Assembly: GCA_951799445.1 (NCBI GenBank) | Contig: OX637291.1 | Location: forward strand, 8,744,501 to 8,808,500 | Reading direction: 5' to 3' | DNA from: Pseudisothecium myosuroides | Taxonomy: Eukaryota > Streptophyta > Bryopsida > Hypnales > Lembophyllaceae | Length of the DNA: 64,000 nucleotides | Shown: positions 13,191 to 25,549 of the stretch, piece by piece | Position numbering within the stretch: position 1 is the first letter of the stretch | Layout of the letters: each line of letters begins with the position of its first letter | The notes under the pieces: generated by a model | What the model was told of the DNA's origin: nothing | The model's database searches: none | The model's input: the letters and a program-made list of their open reading frames with translations, nothing else | Position numbers and translations under genes: made by a program

Positions 13191-13812
13191 TGATTTTGAA
13201 GTGTAAAGACAACTCTTTATATGCACATGGAGTGGTAGGAGGTAGAACAACCCATGTGGGATATGTAAATTAGAATTTGTAGATTCTCATGCACTCATAG
13301 TTAAGTCAAAAACAAAGAATTGTGTTAAAAGTAGAATTTCAGACCTCATTTAGGCAAAGTAAAATAACTTTTCTCAAAAAACTTTGAACTAAAAAAAGTT
13401 GGTAAATGAAGATAAGTTTCACCTCCAAAAATCCGTTTGGGATTTTGAATCTCCAATAAAAAGTTATGGACAAATTTTGGAGAGAGTTTGAAATGGATTT
13501 TTAAAAGTGTTAAAACGGAAAATGTCCATTAAAAATCCTCTCCAAAACTTTGTCCATAACTTTTGATTGGAGATTCAAAATTCCAAACGGATTTTTGGAG
13601 GTGAAACTTGTCTTCATTTATCAACTTTTTTAAGTTCAAAGTTTTTTGAGAAAAGTTATTTACTATGCCTAAATGAAGTCTAAAATTCTACTTTTAACAC
13701 AATTCTTTGTTTTTGACTTAACTATGAGTGCATGAGAACCTATCCCACATGGGTTGCTCTACCTCCTACCACCCTATGTGTATATATAGAGTTGTCTTTT
13801 CACTTTAAAATC
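13191..13812. repeat. 622-bp palindrome (foldback element)
   Basis: Two arms of about 300 bp, 13,191-13,504 and 13,529-13,812, are reverse complements with scattered mismatches and one extra segment of about 20 bp in the left arm. The central spacer is only about 24 nt. Outer arm motifs include GTGGGA..TCTCATGCACTCA on the left and its complement TGAGTGCATGAGA..TCCCAC on the right. Transcription would give a very long hairpin. Candidates are a foldback transposon or an inverted duplication. No target duplication was found. Confidence 0.85.
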
Positions 13813-14127
13813 CAAATTAAGTTATTGATTACAAATATTAATAATGCATTAGTGTATTACTCATTACACTTTTGGCCAACATATATCACTACAATATTTG
13901 TTGATTTTGTATGTCTAGTCTTAAAATTAAGAAAAGAAAATGGAATATACCATAATGTACTGTCACTATCCCAGTACCAAAGCTTACATTAAGAGGATAA
14001 ACTAAAAATACAAATAATAAACTTTTTGAACTCTAATGAATAATGCTTGCTAATGCATGTGGGGATGAAAGTCGTGGATGAGGACTCCAAAGAGGAAAAG
14101 GCACCCTCTTTGAAGGCTACTGAATGT

Positions 14128-14245
14128 TATGAACTTTTTTGAAACGAATTGACTTAAATAAAAATTAAAATCGAAAGTATAGATTTTTATTGACTCCGTC
14201 CTTTTGTTTTGGGAGCCACTGAGGTCCCCTCTATCCATGGAGGTG
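14128..14245 (+). repeat. Direct repeat pair, copy 2
   Basis: Second copy of the unit at 12,772-12,873. A CACGTG G-box lies just downstream at 14,260-14,265. No coding frame. Confidence 0.65.
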
Positions 14246-14299
14246 TTGCGGGTTTGTGCCACGTGGATATCTATCATTCCGTGAATTACCTCCAAAGAG

Positions 14300-15165
14300 T
14301 GAGGTGAGCATTGTCTTCATTGAACTTTTATAGTTTACTTAATTCTTGAAACTTCCATAAGGTAATAGCCCCGGGACCACAGGTTTTTTTCATTTATTTT
14401 AGGCATTGCAGAAAGTGATAATCTCTAGAAGGATGAAGCTATTTACATCCATGGAAATGGATGAAACTTGCAATGTATGGATGAAAATTCATTTATTCAT
14501 CCAAAATGATGTACATTCATCCAAATTTGAGCAACACCATCCCAAGATTTGGTAGCAAATCAATGATTTCATCCACTGAAAAGCAAAAATATTTCTCCAA
14601 ATATTCGTTGAGGAAAAAAACAATTGCTTTTGAGTGAAATTTTGCTAAAAAAAAATTCGCTATCCGGAAACAATGGACAATATTACATCAAAGAGGTTAT
14701 TACTTTAAAAAAGAGCTGTGGCATTAATGACATATGAAGATTTTCTTAGTGGATTGCAATTTCATGACGCTTTTGGATTGAAGTCACATTCACTAGAGCA
14801 ACATCAGTATTCCAAATTCACTGAAAGTTGTTTTTCTTTTTTCTTTATTTTGTACATCTTCAATGTGTCCATGCCGAGTCCGAAGGAATAATATTACTTT
14901 AGAGAGATTATTGGCTTACAAAAGTTCACTTTATAGAAGTTCTATTGTAATGTGCACAATAAAGGTCTAATCTCACCTGGCATTATCTACCATTTGTTAA
15001 AATTGTTAAGTACAATATTAGATGTGCAACATTCACACACATGCTCTTTGCCATCTACCAAGCCTAGTTGGCGGTGTGCGTGACAGGCAGATAAAACTAT
15101 ACTGATGGCATAAGGGCGGTTCTTCAATGAGAGTCTTGCCAAGAATTTCAAAAACGTAAAACCAT
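14300..15165. other. AT-rich intergenic DNA, nothing definable
   Basis: No bounded repeat or exon-like frame was recognised. Confidence 0.45.
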
Positions 15166-15167
15166 TA

Positions 15168-15437
15168 AGGTAGGCATCCCAAATGTGCCACTGACCTTAA
15201 AGCGCCATCTTCAGCATGTGTACATCTCCAAAATCAGTTATGTACCTCTGTGAAAGAAACGCTTTTAAAACCAAACTTTGTTCCTTCATAACTTTTGCAT
15301 ACTATATCCAAATGTCACGTTCTTTGGTGCGTTGGAACCTCCTTTTCCTTGCCAATAAGAATATATAAGAATTTGAATAGTCTAATAGTAGTAATTAGGC
15401 ACAATAGTAATTAGTGGCGGTTTTGGGATACCTACCT
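15168..15437. mobile_element. AGGTAGG-family MITE, copy 1
   Basis: The left end is AGGTAGGCATCCCAAA and the right end is the complement of AGGTAGGTATCCCAAA. Both sides carry TA. The interior holds a block, TAACTTTTGCATAC followed by CGTTCTTTGGTGCGTTGGA, that recurs in tandem inside the copy at 51,079-51,604. TA targets suggest a Tc1/mariner-type non-autonomous element. Confidence 0.75.
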
Positions 15438-16537
15438 TAGATATAAAGATTTCCATTTAGTAGGAGCGGTATTCATGTAAGGTGCTCCTGCAGGCACCAT
15501 TATTTAAGAATTTCTAACAATCTTTGTTGCACCTCGTTCATTTGTTTAAAAAAAAAAAATCTTTGTTGCACCTCTGGTGTTGGAAGAGGGCTTGTTGCGC
15601 ATTTCTCAATGTTGTGCACTAAGGTCGATCTGCAATAGGATGGAATTAACGCACACTTTCTTTTAACAGAGAACCGTCTAGAGATCGATGATTGATGATT
15701 TTGATATAATGGTCCATTCATATTTGTTCAAATTCATTCAAATTTGTTGTCAAATAGTTTATGGGTTTCATTTGAGTGGCATATGCAAATGTCAAAGGCT
15801 ATTTAATTTGGGATGTCAATGGGTGCTTGTTGTGAGAAAAAGACAACAAGCACAAGAAGAAAATAGAGTTTCGTGAAATTATGGTGCAAAGTCAAGCCAT
15901 AGATTTTTAGAATGGGAAGAGTTTGGCAATTGGGATTTACGACAATGGGCGGGATTTTTTGAATTTGAGGCAAGAGATCTTTTCCTTGAATTTTTGGGAT
16001 CAATTGCACAATGTGGTTATATTCATGGGTATTGCATTTTGTATGATGAAGTGGATACATGTATACATTGTCCATTGAGATTAGTGATTGATGATTGATC
16101 GATTTTTTTGGGTCATAGTGATAGGAATCAACAAATTGTAAGATTTATTTGTTAATTTTGGGCTATACACAAGCATTCAATAACAAAATTATTGTAGTTT
16201 ATGCATTTTTTTTCCAGGTTAGAACAATTGATATCTTAAGATGACCTATTTATACCGAACCAACCCAGAACAAACCTTTCCGTAAAATCTGCACCTTTCC
16301 ATCGTTGGGAGAGGTATTATGATTTTATAATTGTTGTTACCAAATGCCAAGTGTAAAATGTACATTTATTTCATAGAATGGAAACTTGAAAATGGTCACC
16401 AGATATTCATTTCAAGTGGTGATTAGGAATGTATATATGTTGTACTTTAAAGGTTTCTGGAAAGTTTTTATTGTATTTTTCAAAAATTTATTCATAAGTG
16501 GTCAAATTAAATACATGATGATCATAATATATCTTAA

Positions 16538-17471
16538 CTCCTAAAGGACCAAACACCATTTTTTGGATAATATAGCAATTTTGGGCAGCTCACTTTAAAT
16601 GGAAATTTTAATTTCTTTCTTTGAAAATTTCACACAAGATGTGCCCGAGGAGTAGCTTCAAGGCCCAACAATTTTCATAACTTTTGACTACATGGTTAAA
16701 AAGTTATTGCATGATATGTAATTTTCTGTGTTCAATGGGCAACCCGGGTAGCTCAAAAAAATTCTTTAAAAAATACTTTTTTGAAAAATAAAAAATTGAA
16801 ATTGGTTTTATAGATTTATATATACATGAAAACTTTGAATCACTCTATTTGGTTCAATGAGATGAAAGTTATGAGGAATTTTAGTTTGAGGGTAGTTATG
16901 GAATCTCTACTCTAAAATAACTTTAAAATCCTTTATTTAGCTCAATTTTCAATATTTTTGAAAAAAAGTAAGAATGTTGGATGTAGATTGTTTATTACAA
17001 CATTACAACCGTTGGGATTGGCATTTTTCAATTCCATAACAAAATTCTTGACAATTTAGTCTTTTGAATCATCCTCTACCTCTTTCTACTTATGATTTTT
17101 TTCCTATTTGTTGTACAATTCCAAATGGTCTGAAAATTTCAAGCATGTAGCCAACTTGCCTTGAAGAATGAATCCAAAGGATAACCACCATTTTGGACAT
17201 TTTTTCATACAAATGTGACCTTGTGAAAGGCAGCTGCCCATTTTTTTGCAGGGACAAAAAAAGGATTTTTGCTAATTCAAACGCTAATATCTTGCAATCC
17301 ACATGGTGAATAATTTTGAAATTTTTGACACATCTTCTTAAACTAGCTTACTACAAAATCCTATGGTTAGATGTGTCCAAAATTTTTTTTTTTTTCTAAA
17401 ATTTGGTACTTGTATTAGAAATGGCAGTTTTGGAGCGATTTTGGTGAAAACATAGTCAAAACCTTTAGGGG
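16538..17471 (+). mobile_element. TTAA MITE, major family, copy D
   Basis: A 934-bp element bounded by TTAA (16,534-16,537 and 17,472-17,475), with ends CTCCTAAAGGACCAA and ACCTTTAGGGG. It is more diverged than copies A, B and C but co-linear with them (GGGCAGCTCAC near the left, ATAGAAATGGC equivalent AGAAATGGCAGTTTTG near the right). Non-coding. Confidence 0.75.
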
Positions 17472-17932
17472 TTAATAAACAATAGTAATTCCTTGAGTAA
17501 TTCCTTCAAAATATTAATTTATTATTGATACATGTAAGACATTATTTTTTATCTTTGATATATTAAAAAATGTTTTTTGAAACTTCTTGAATGACTATTA
17601 ATTTGATGAAGTATACTTTTAAGATATTCATTATCCATTGCATGGACAATTATGCATTTGGTAGTTAAAAGCACAATAAGTTCCCATATTCATTGAATTG
17701 ATGAAGTTACTTACTTCATAAATTTGGATGAAACTTATGGCATGTGAATGACATAACATTTATTAATCGAAAACATATACATTCTTAGATAATTGCAAGA
17801 AACACTTGTTGATTTGTGGCGTTTTCATAGTACTCATGCTCAATTTTCTAGATTATTTTAAAATTAGAAAAAACAATTTTCAAAATATTTCAAACTATAG
17901 CCAATGCATACACCTTTAATTTCTTCAAGCTT

Positions 17933-17959
17933 AAAAGGACACAATTAATGTGTCCTTTT
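17933..17959. repeat. Perfect 11-bp inverted repeat
   Basis: AAAAGGACACA and its exact complement are separated by ATTAA. It resembles a very short palindrome and contains TTAA at its centre. It could be a terminator-like hairpin by structure, but no transcript is identified here. Confidence 0.6.
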
Positions 17960-18045
17960 GAAATTTTCAATGGCAAATTCACAGTAGGATGAAATAAATA
18001 TCAATATTTTGTAAAATAGGATCTTGAAGAATAACAAATTGACAT

Positions 18046-19262
18046 ACTTGTTTCATTTTCCAATTTCTAAAATTTCAATGTGGGAAGTATTTAAAATTAT
18101 ATTTAGGAAATGTAGTCTAATAGGAAAAAAAAAAACATAGTTTTTTCCAGTGAAAGGAATAGTAGGGATGGAAATGTTATAAATTTAGAGAGTTTTTTAT
18201 TTCTCATTTTTAAAAATTAAAAATTAATTAATTTGCCTTCAGTTCCAATATAATTTTTTTTAGGGAGGTGAGGTAAAAAAGCATTATTCATCTTCTTATA
18301 AGTTTTCTTCTTCCAAAACTACGTTTTTTGCCTATAAAGTTGATCATCTCAAATTATTATAATCTAAAATTCTAACACTTAATATTTTCTACAATTAATT
18401 CTATGTATACTAGACAAAATAGTCTTTACTTTTGTAAGGTTAAAATTAAAAATTTCAAGCACATCTATGTACAAAAAAATATCAAAATAGGACAATTCAT
18501 TGAAAACCTCCATTGTCAAAAAGTTGTTTGGCCTTAAGGGATTAAAATATGAAGGTAATCATTGAAGAAAAATCATAGAAAAAAATTCTAAGTAAGGAAA
18601 CTAGAGACGTACCAAATCTCAAGAAAATAGATACTTCAATGTTTTAATTAGGAAAAATAGGAAAAAATTAGATATTTGAAATAAAAATTGACATCAGTTA
18701 CAACAACTCTGTCGAGATGGTCATTCACCAAAAGAACCACTAAAACAATATTTTGCATGTCTCAAAATGCATGTTGAAAGAAGCTCACTTTGTGGACTTC
18801 TACACCACATACAATTACCTACTTTTAGAATTCCTTTAAACAATTGCTACAAGTCTATTAGAAGACTATCTCTTCCAAATTTCACCTCCAAATTTTCTTT
18901 TGGGGTACTAAATAGTTTTAAAATTTTCCAAATTAACAATTGGAACATAATTGTGGGGGCTATTTTTGGATAGTAGAACATTTTGAAAATTAAAAAATTA
19001 CGCAAAGTGTATAATAGTCATGATTACCTTACCTACAAATCTAGACAGAGTCATTTAGAGCCTGAATGCTAAAGTTATGGCCAAAAAACAAATCAGCACA
19101 CTACGCTGTGATGCAAAATAGTACATGTGTTTTTTTAAATCATCCTTTTTCAAAATGTAAAAATCTCACTTCAAGAATCAAAATAAAGGAGCATTTTAGC
19201 AATTTCTTCTACTCTAAAATGGAAACTTTATCACCAAATGTTCCCTTCAAAAAAAGATTGTT
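18046..19262. other. AT-rich intergenic DNA
   Basis: A possible lone right end of a TTAA element, GGCCTTAAGGGATTAA, ends at 18,545, but its left partner was not found. Otherwise nothing definable. Confidence 0.35.
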
Positions 19263-19266
19263 TTAA

Positions 19267-19879
19267 TTGCTAAATTCCTAAGGCTTTTTTTCCATCAAAA
19301 TACACTCAAAAGTGTCATTTCTATTGGAAAGAGCAACTTACTTTAAAAATTGTATTTTTGCATAACCAACCTTAGGAATTAGGATCTTGTATCCGACTGT
19401 TTTAAAAATATGTAGAAGAAATTTTAGAAACTTCGACTACATAGATTGCAAGATATTTGCATGTAAAGTAAAAAAACAAATTTTTATGCACCTTACTTGA
19501 CTAGATTTTCTGGCTTCAAATATTCTATTCAAACTTAATATTGTGCACTAATGATTTTGAATTTCTAATTTTTTATGTTCAAGAATTGAATTGAGAGCTT
19601 TAGAAAAAAAAATTTAAAAACACTCTTAATTTTCACTCATTAAAAACTTGTTAAGTAGAAGTAGATTCAAAAATTGAAGGAAAAGCTAAATCCATTAGAG
19701 AAACTTTCAACTCTCCAAAAGGCTGCTATGGAGGGCCGAATGGGACCCTCGGATTACATTTATTTTAGCTGCACGGTGACTTTAAAAATAAAAATTCAAA
19801 AAATTACGAAAAATATTGAGATTTTAAGAAATTGCCCAAAATCCATTTTGTCTTCCAAAGGAACAATGAGACTCAGGGG
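19267..19879 (-). mobile_element. TTAA MITE, major family, internally deleted copy H
   Basis: TTAA flanks both sides (19,263-19,266 and 19,880-19,883). Read on the minus strand it begins CCCCTGAGTCTCATTG and retains the family's left and right portions (for example the complement of AGAAATG near 19,320), but it is about 300 bp shorter than full copies because of loss after about 19,725. Non-coding. Confidence 0.6.
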
Positions 19880-20283
19880 TTAATACTTTTGAGCAAAAAC
19901 ATTGATCCACAAAATTGTTGAAAAGCTTGTGTTTGGATTAAACTTGAAGAAGAAAAATTCTAACCTACTTTTGAGGTTGGTGTGAATTAAAAGTTTATTC
20001 ATCTTGGGTATTATTTGAAATTCTTTTGAATGGCAAGAGTTACACCATGACTATATACCTTCATTATATCAAAGACTCTATACTACCTAACAAGCAAACT
20101 CACGGAATTTCCTTTTAAAGGAGTTTAGAGATGGTGAATAAGTGTTGTATATATTTTGTACTTTTTCAAAGGATTAAACATTAGTGAGAAGGTTAATGTT
20201 TTATAATAAACACAAGATTTGAGGAGATTTGTAAACGAAGGTAAAAATTGATTACTCTCATGATTTTCTCTTGTAGAGGATTA

Positions 20284-20607
20284 CCGTACGCATAGGTCAG
20301 TTTTGTAAATAACTCAAGAAAATTTGGAAAATGCCAAAAATTTAGAAAATTGTACAACTATTTCTAAAAATCTGAATAATTTCATTGTTGCTAATTTTGA
20401 ATATCCAAAAATTATTCTTGAGAAAATTTAGAAAAAAGAACACATTCATGCATCAATAGAAAGAATCAATCCAAAATTAGGAGCGTTGAAAATTAAAAAC
20501 AGCAAAGTGCCGAAAATCAAAAAATCTGAATGAAGGTGCCAAATTGTTGAATTAGAAAAAGTAAACACTTTCGTCAAGAAAGTGTTGAAACTGCCCTATG
20601 CGTACAG
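20284..20607. mobile_element. TA-flanked MITE (324 bp)
   Basis: Terminal inverted repeats of about 20 bp, C(C/T)GTACGCATAGG(T/G)CAGTTT, lie just inside TA at 20,282-20,283 and 20,608-20,609. The TA target suggests Tc1/mariner. The interior is AT-rich and non-coding. Confidence 0.7.
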
Positions 20608-20916
20608 TATGTATGCTGAATATTTGATTGTGATGTTAATAATGTTATTGAATGTGTATTTAGTAGGTGATTTACAATTAGTTAAACTTTCCATGTAATG
20701 CTTGAATGGATGGAACATGTGTAGTGCCCCTAGCATTGGCTATAAGGACTATGAGTGGTTTGACTTTCCAACTATAGTTTGTTGTATTTTGTATGAGAAC
20801 TTGGTATTTGTGGATTTTTAAATTAACATATCAGAGAAAATTAGGCTTGAAAATATTGGAATTTCTAACAAGCAAGGATCAAGAAACAAGCAGGGTCATT
20901 TTCAAGCTTCCAACTA

Positions 20917-21108
20917 CAATAGAACCTTTCTAAACTGGTAGGCTTGGGACCGGTCTGACAAGATTACATTAGGGAGGTTTATTTTCTTATAAAGGGCCAT
21001 TTTTAGTCATAACCTTCGTTATGCGGACAAGTCCGGGACCGGTTTGATAAAATTTGCTTACAAAGATTTATTTGCTTATGGAGGCTAACTTAGGGAGGTT
21101 CTAAGATT
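20917..21108. mobile_element. Degenerate mariner-like MITE
   Basis: It starts TA-CAATAGAACCTTTCTAA, the same left end as the larger element at 56,063, and ends near AGGGAGGTTCTAAG, a decayed complement. Inside, GGGACCGGT(C/T)TGA(C/T) appears twice about 85 bp apart. Boundaries on the right are uncertain. Confidence 0.45.
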
Positions 21109-21606
21109 GAGGCACATTTTGGAAACAAATTGTGAAAAACTACCATTCTTTATGGCATTGAGAAAAAAATGAGAAAAGTAATTTTTATTCTTCAGAATTC
21201 AACAATACAAATTTGTACTAGACTCTCGACTACACTGCTATAAGAATGCGTGGACAAAATTTTAGAAACTTTGACTGCATAAATTGAAAGATTATAACAT
21301 TTGAAGTTAGAAGAATATTTTTTTTGATATTGCCTGACAAGGCCTATAGACTTTAACTCTTCCTAAAGTGATATTTTTACACTGTACAAGATTACTTTTT
21401 TTACATTTGCATCTTGTATCATGTAAGTTACATGCCTCTCAAATTTCAAAACGATAGGAAGATTTTTGCACATGCTACTTGAAATTGCCCAAAACATTTA
21501 GGGCAGCATGACCTTTACTCTCGGCACTCGATTGGAAAAAAATTGTATTCCCACTATGGAGGTATATATTCACACCTTGTGTCAAAATTTGAAAAAACTC
21601 CATTTA

Positions 21607-23173
21607 CCCCTAAGCTCCAAAGGCATTTTTTTCATCAAAAAACACTCAAAACTACCATTTCTATTGCAAGGTGCACAAAATTTTAGAAAATGTTTGTTTT
21701 GCATATCTAATGTAGGATCTTGCACTAGACTCGTATAAAAATGTGTGGAAGAAATTTCAAAAACTTTGACTGGATAGATTGCAATATACTTGCATCTAAA
21801 GTGAAGAAATCTGTTTTATTTTGAACCTTGCTTGAATAGACTTTTAAGGCTCTTGAATCTTTGTAGTTTAAAATTTTTGCACTACACATTTTGAATTTCT
21901 AATTTTTAATGTTGAAGAATTAAGTTGAGAGTTTGGAATTTTTTTTTTAAAACACTTAATTTTCACTCATTAAAAAAATATCAAGTAGAAGTATTAGGTT
22001 TAAGATTGAAGGAAAAACTAAACCATTAATAGCTTGAAGATGGAATTAGAAATCACTAATCTCAACGGTGAAATTGTTCTAGCAAGCTAATTAAACCTAA
22101 TGCAATTTTTTTTTTAAATTGTGAAAATTGCATTCAAAAACGAATCCTACATTCCTACAAGTTATTTTTTCAAGAAGATGCTTAACCCCTAAATGCCCAA
22201 GGCCTGTTTGGAGCTTCTCGAAATTTACTCTAAATTGAACAAAAAGTCAACATTTTCATAAGTTGTACCAATTTCTTTTGAATTGTAACCGTACAAATTC
22301 AAACTAGACATGTTAGAGATTACATAAGAAAAGAAAACATAACAATATCACTTACAAATTGAAAGATTATAATGTTTGATTATGAGGGTGTTAAAACTAT
22401 GAAAAATTTTCAATTCTCTTTTTGCATGTGAACTCTAAAAAGTTGGTCACTAAAAAAATATGAGGTTATAGAGCCTAGCATGCACAACCCCAATCAATTT
22501 ACAGTTTTTCAAAATCTATTCTACAATTTTTTTAAATGAATTTCTAATGTGATTTTTTCTCCAAGATCTAGTGTATTTGAGGCTCATTTCCAAGAGCCCT
22601 CAACACTACGGGAAGTCAAGATTGCAATGGGTATCCTTGCACAAAATCTTGAATAGAAAAATCATAATCCATCAATTTTAAGATCAGCTTTTTGATCCTA
22701 AAACTAGACTTCAAAAAGAGTTCTCCAAAAATATAAACTACTAAAAATAGCAATTTGGTTGGATTTTACTTAACTTCAAAGTTTTTGAAACACTAGAATC
22801 TGGTGCCTTGGGTAGTTAGGGGTTAAATTGCCCAAGAACAAGATTGTCCATAACTTTCTCATCACTAATCCAAATAGAATGAATCAAATTTTTCCTTGTA
22901 GACAAAAACACTTTCTATGAGAAATATAATTTTAAAATTTTAATTTTGACTTTTTGTGATTTGTTTTGTGTTGCCCAACAAACTTCATTTTGGACTTTGA
23001 ATGGCATAACTTTTGCATCTAGGCACCGATTGAAATAAAAATTATACTTTTTAAAAGCTAATGTGATTTCCTATCTTCACAAAAAGTTTCAAAAAAGCAC
23101 CACACAAATTGAGACCGTAGGAGCCTACCAAAAATCCATTTTGTCCTCCAAGGGGACAATGGGAGTTTAGAGG
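21607..23173 (-). mobile_element. TTAA MITE, major family, copy F, interrupted
   Basis: In reverse orientation this copy spans 21,607-23,173 and is followed by TTAA at 23,174-23,177; the left TTAA has decayed to TTTA. It is co-linear with the complement of copies A and B until GAAGATGC at about 22,181, is interrupted by another element (22,186-22,822), and resumes with ATTGCCC. Without the insertion it would be about 926 bp, the usual length for the family. It is the key reference for the target-site argument. Confidence 0.8.
22186..22822. mobile_element. Nested TTAA MITE (637 bp)
   Basis: It lies inside copy F. The ends are CCCCTAAATGCCCAAGGC and the complement of CCCCTAACTACCCAAGGC, with TTAA at 22,182-22,185 and 22,823-22,826. 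The uninterrupted family sequence at this place, seen in copy C read in reverse, is GATGCTTTAACTGCCC, with a single TTAA. This is direct sequence evidence that insertion duplicated TTAA. Its interior differs from the host copy, so it is a separate subfamily. Confidence 0.85.
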
Positions 23174-23467
23174 TTAAAAAATGACTTCATATGCACCTAC
23201 TCGAGATCATTTGCATACGCTCAACAATCAATTGGTTTGTTAGGGGCTAAATAGAATATGTGCCTATTTTTGTATAAATAATTAAGTATGCAGTAATCTT
23301 ACAATCAGTGTAGTCAAGGTTTCCAAAATAATTCCCACATTATATTCTTATACAATTTCATACCACTCAAATCTTTAATTAATTAATTAATTAAAGCATT
23401 AGAAAAATACAACATTTTTGTTGACAATTTTTTCCCCCCAAAGTCCTTTAGAGGTAACGTTTCTTAA

Positions 23468-24400
23468 CCCCTAAAGGACCAACATGCGTTTTTTGACCGT
23501 ATAGAAATTTTGGGTAGGTCCGTGTGACTAGAGATTTTCATATTTTAAGCTGAAATTTTAATAGAAGGTGGGCGCAAGGAATATCTTTCATATGCACTAA
23601 ATTTCAGCACATTTGGAAATAGGAGTCAAAAGTTATGGCCAAATATGTTACTTTTTTTCGTAATTGGGCAGTCCGGGCAGCAAGAAAAATTTGGCAAAAT
23701 TTGATTTTTTTTTTATATATATTTTTTTCTTGTAAATTATATTTTTGTCTATCTGGAAAGCTTTGATTCATTTCATTTGGATTTGTTATGAAAAAGTTAC
23801 GGACATTCTTGTTTTTCGGGCACTTAGAGCATCTTCTTGAAAAAAAAAAATTGTAGGATTCATTTCTAAATGCTATCTTTGCAATTTAAAAAAAAAAAAA
23901 ATCTCATGGTTTAGTTTACTTGCTAGAACAATCTCACCATTGGGATTAGTGTATTTTAATTCCATCTAAAATATATTAATGTTTTAGATTTTCCTTCTAT
24001 CTCGTACCTACTTCTACTTAATAAATTTTTTAGGAATGATAATTAAGTTTTTTTGAATATTTTTTTTTCCCCTAGACTCTCAACTCAAGTCTCCACTATA
24101 AAGATTTGAAGCACAAAACTCTGTAGTGCAAAAATTTTAAGTGAAAAATGTTGAAAGTCAAAAAATCTAGTCCCGCAATGTGCTGAAATACTTGTTTTTT
24201 CCACTTTAAACGCAGATATCTTGCAATCTGAGCGGTCAAAAATTCTGAAATTTTTTCCACACATTCTCATACTAGTTGGATGTAAGATCCTACGGTTAGA
24301 TGTGGAAAAAAAAACATTTTTCATTTTTTTTTACTCCTTGCTATAGAAATGGCAGTTTTGATGGGTTTTTGGCAGAAAAAAAGCCTTGGGCCTTTAGGGG
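23468..24400 (+). mobile_element. TTAA MITE, major family, copy B
   Basis: A 933-bp element with TTAA on both sides (23,464-23,467 and 24,401-24,404). The ends are CCCCTAAAGGACCAA and TTGGGCCTTTAGGGG. It is close to copies A and C over its full length but lacks their subterminal TTGTCC/GGACAA hairpin. Short frames inside it are not genes. Confidence 0.85.
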
Positions 24401-24769
24401 TTAATTCCCAAATACAAAATGACGAACACCAAGATAGAACGAAAGAACAGATATAGAGAAAACCAAATATTCAAAGACGACAAATGTCTTTTTGTTTTGT
24501 AAACACAACTTCCCTTAGAGCTTTGCGAGATAAGTGTCTATGAAATTTGGGGGGGGGGATCTTACTGTACATTTTGCCAAATCCTTCTCATACAAGGCTA
24601 GAAATTTACTAATTTAAAATAAATAAATTAATACTCCGTAATAAACTATGAAACATAAACACAAAAATGTAGATAAAAATAGTACAAGATGGCATAACTT
24701 ATAACCTGGCATATTACAAGATTGGTTTATATTTTTACAAATCCCTTGGCCCAAAATTTACGCTGAAGA

Positions 24770-25450
24770 GGACCTCCAATTGGGCCCCCAATCGGACCCC
24801 CAATTGGACCCTGCAACAGTACCGACTAGCCTAGAAGTGGCAGATTTGGCAGTTGCGGCCCGCAGTTCTACTGTAGGTCCCCAAGGCAGCCTTCCCTTCC
24901 CTTCCCTTTTGACAGTATAACTGCTTCTCATGCGGGCTTGCCAATTGGCTCTCTTCTACAGTCCAAACCGTCAGATATCATCCCTGATTAGAAGTGAAGT
25001 GATAAGGCCGGCTCTGACAAACTTTTGGTTCGGGCTTTGGGTCCCTTGGTTCGGTTCCAGACTTCCAGGGTCCCTGGGTTCGGCGGGTGATATTATTCAG
25101 TGAGTAACTTACACGTCGTCACCAGGTTGATTATCCGGATAATTGGGTTTAGGACTGATGCAGACAAGGCAGGCAGTCATCCGCCTCTCCGGGGCTTTTT
25201 CCATATGTGACATGTGGCAGGGGTACACTTGTCACACCGGAGAATGGACGGAGCTGGACGCCTCGCTGGCATCTCGTCCGTTGCTCCGTCTCTGTTCATC
25301 TGACCGTCCACGGCTCCACGTCAACAGAAGGGCAGGGAAAAAGGGCTGGGGCGAGGTCTATGGAGGGGTGCCACGTGGAGAGGTGTCCAAGCCATGGAAA
25401 AGAGTCCCTAATCTATTGACCTTTCAAGTCTCTCTACAGTCTACACTCTA
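24770..25450. promoter_or_regulatory. GC-rich island with G-box motifs
   Basis: The stretch is much richer in G+C than its surroundings. It begins with a threefold near-repeat, CCCCCAAT(T/C)GGACC, at about 24,777-24,812. It holds a CACGTG box at 25,372-25,377 (GCCACGTGG), CCACGTCAAC at about 25,316 and CCGTCC motifs. A 102-codon plus-strand frame (25,143-25,451) has no recognised domain. Possible readings are a relic promoter, an unrecognised small exon, or captured host DNA. Confidence 0.3.
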
Positions 25451-25549
25451 ATTGGTAATCTATACAGTACCTGAAATGAGACTGTTTTTCGTTTTTCGTT
25501 TGTTTTTCGTTTTTTTGTTTGTAATTGGTAATGTACTGTATACTCTAAA

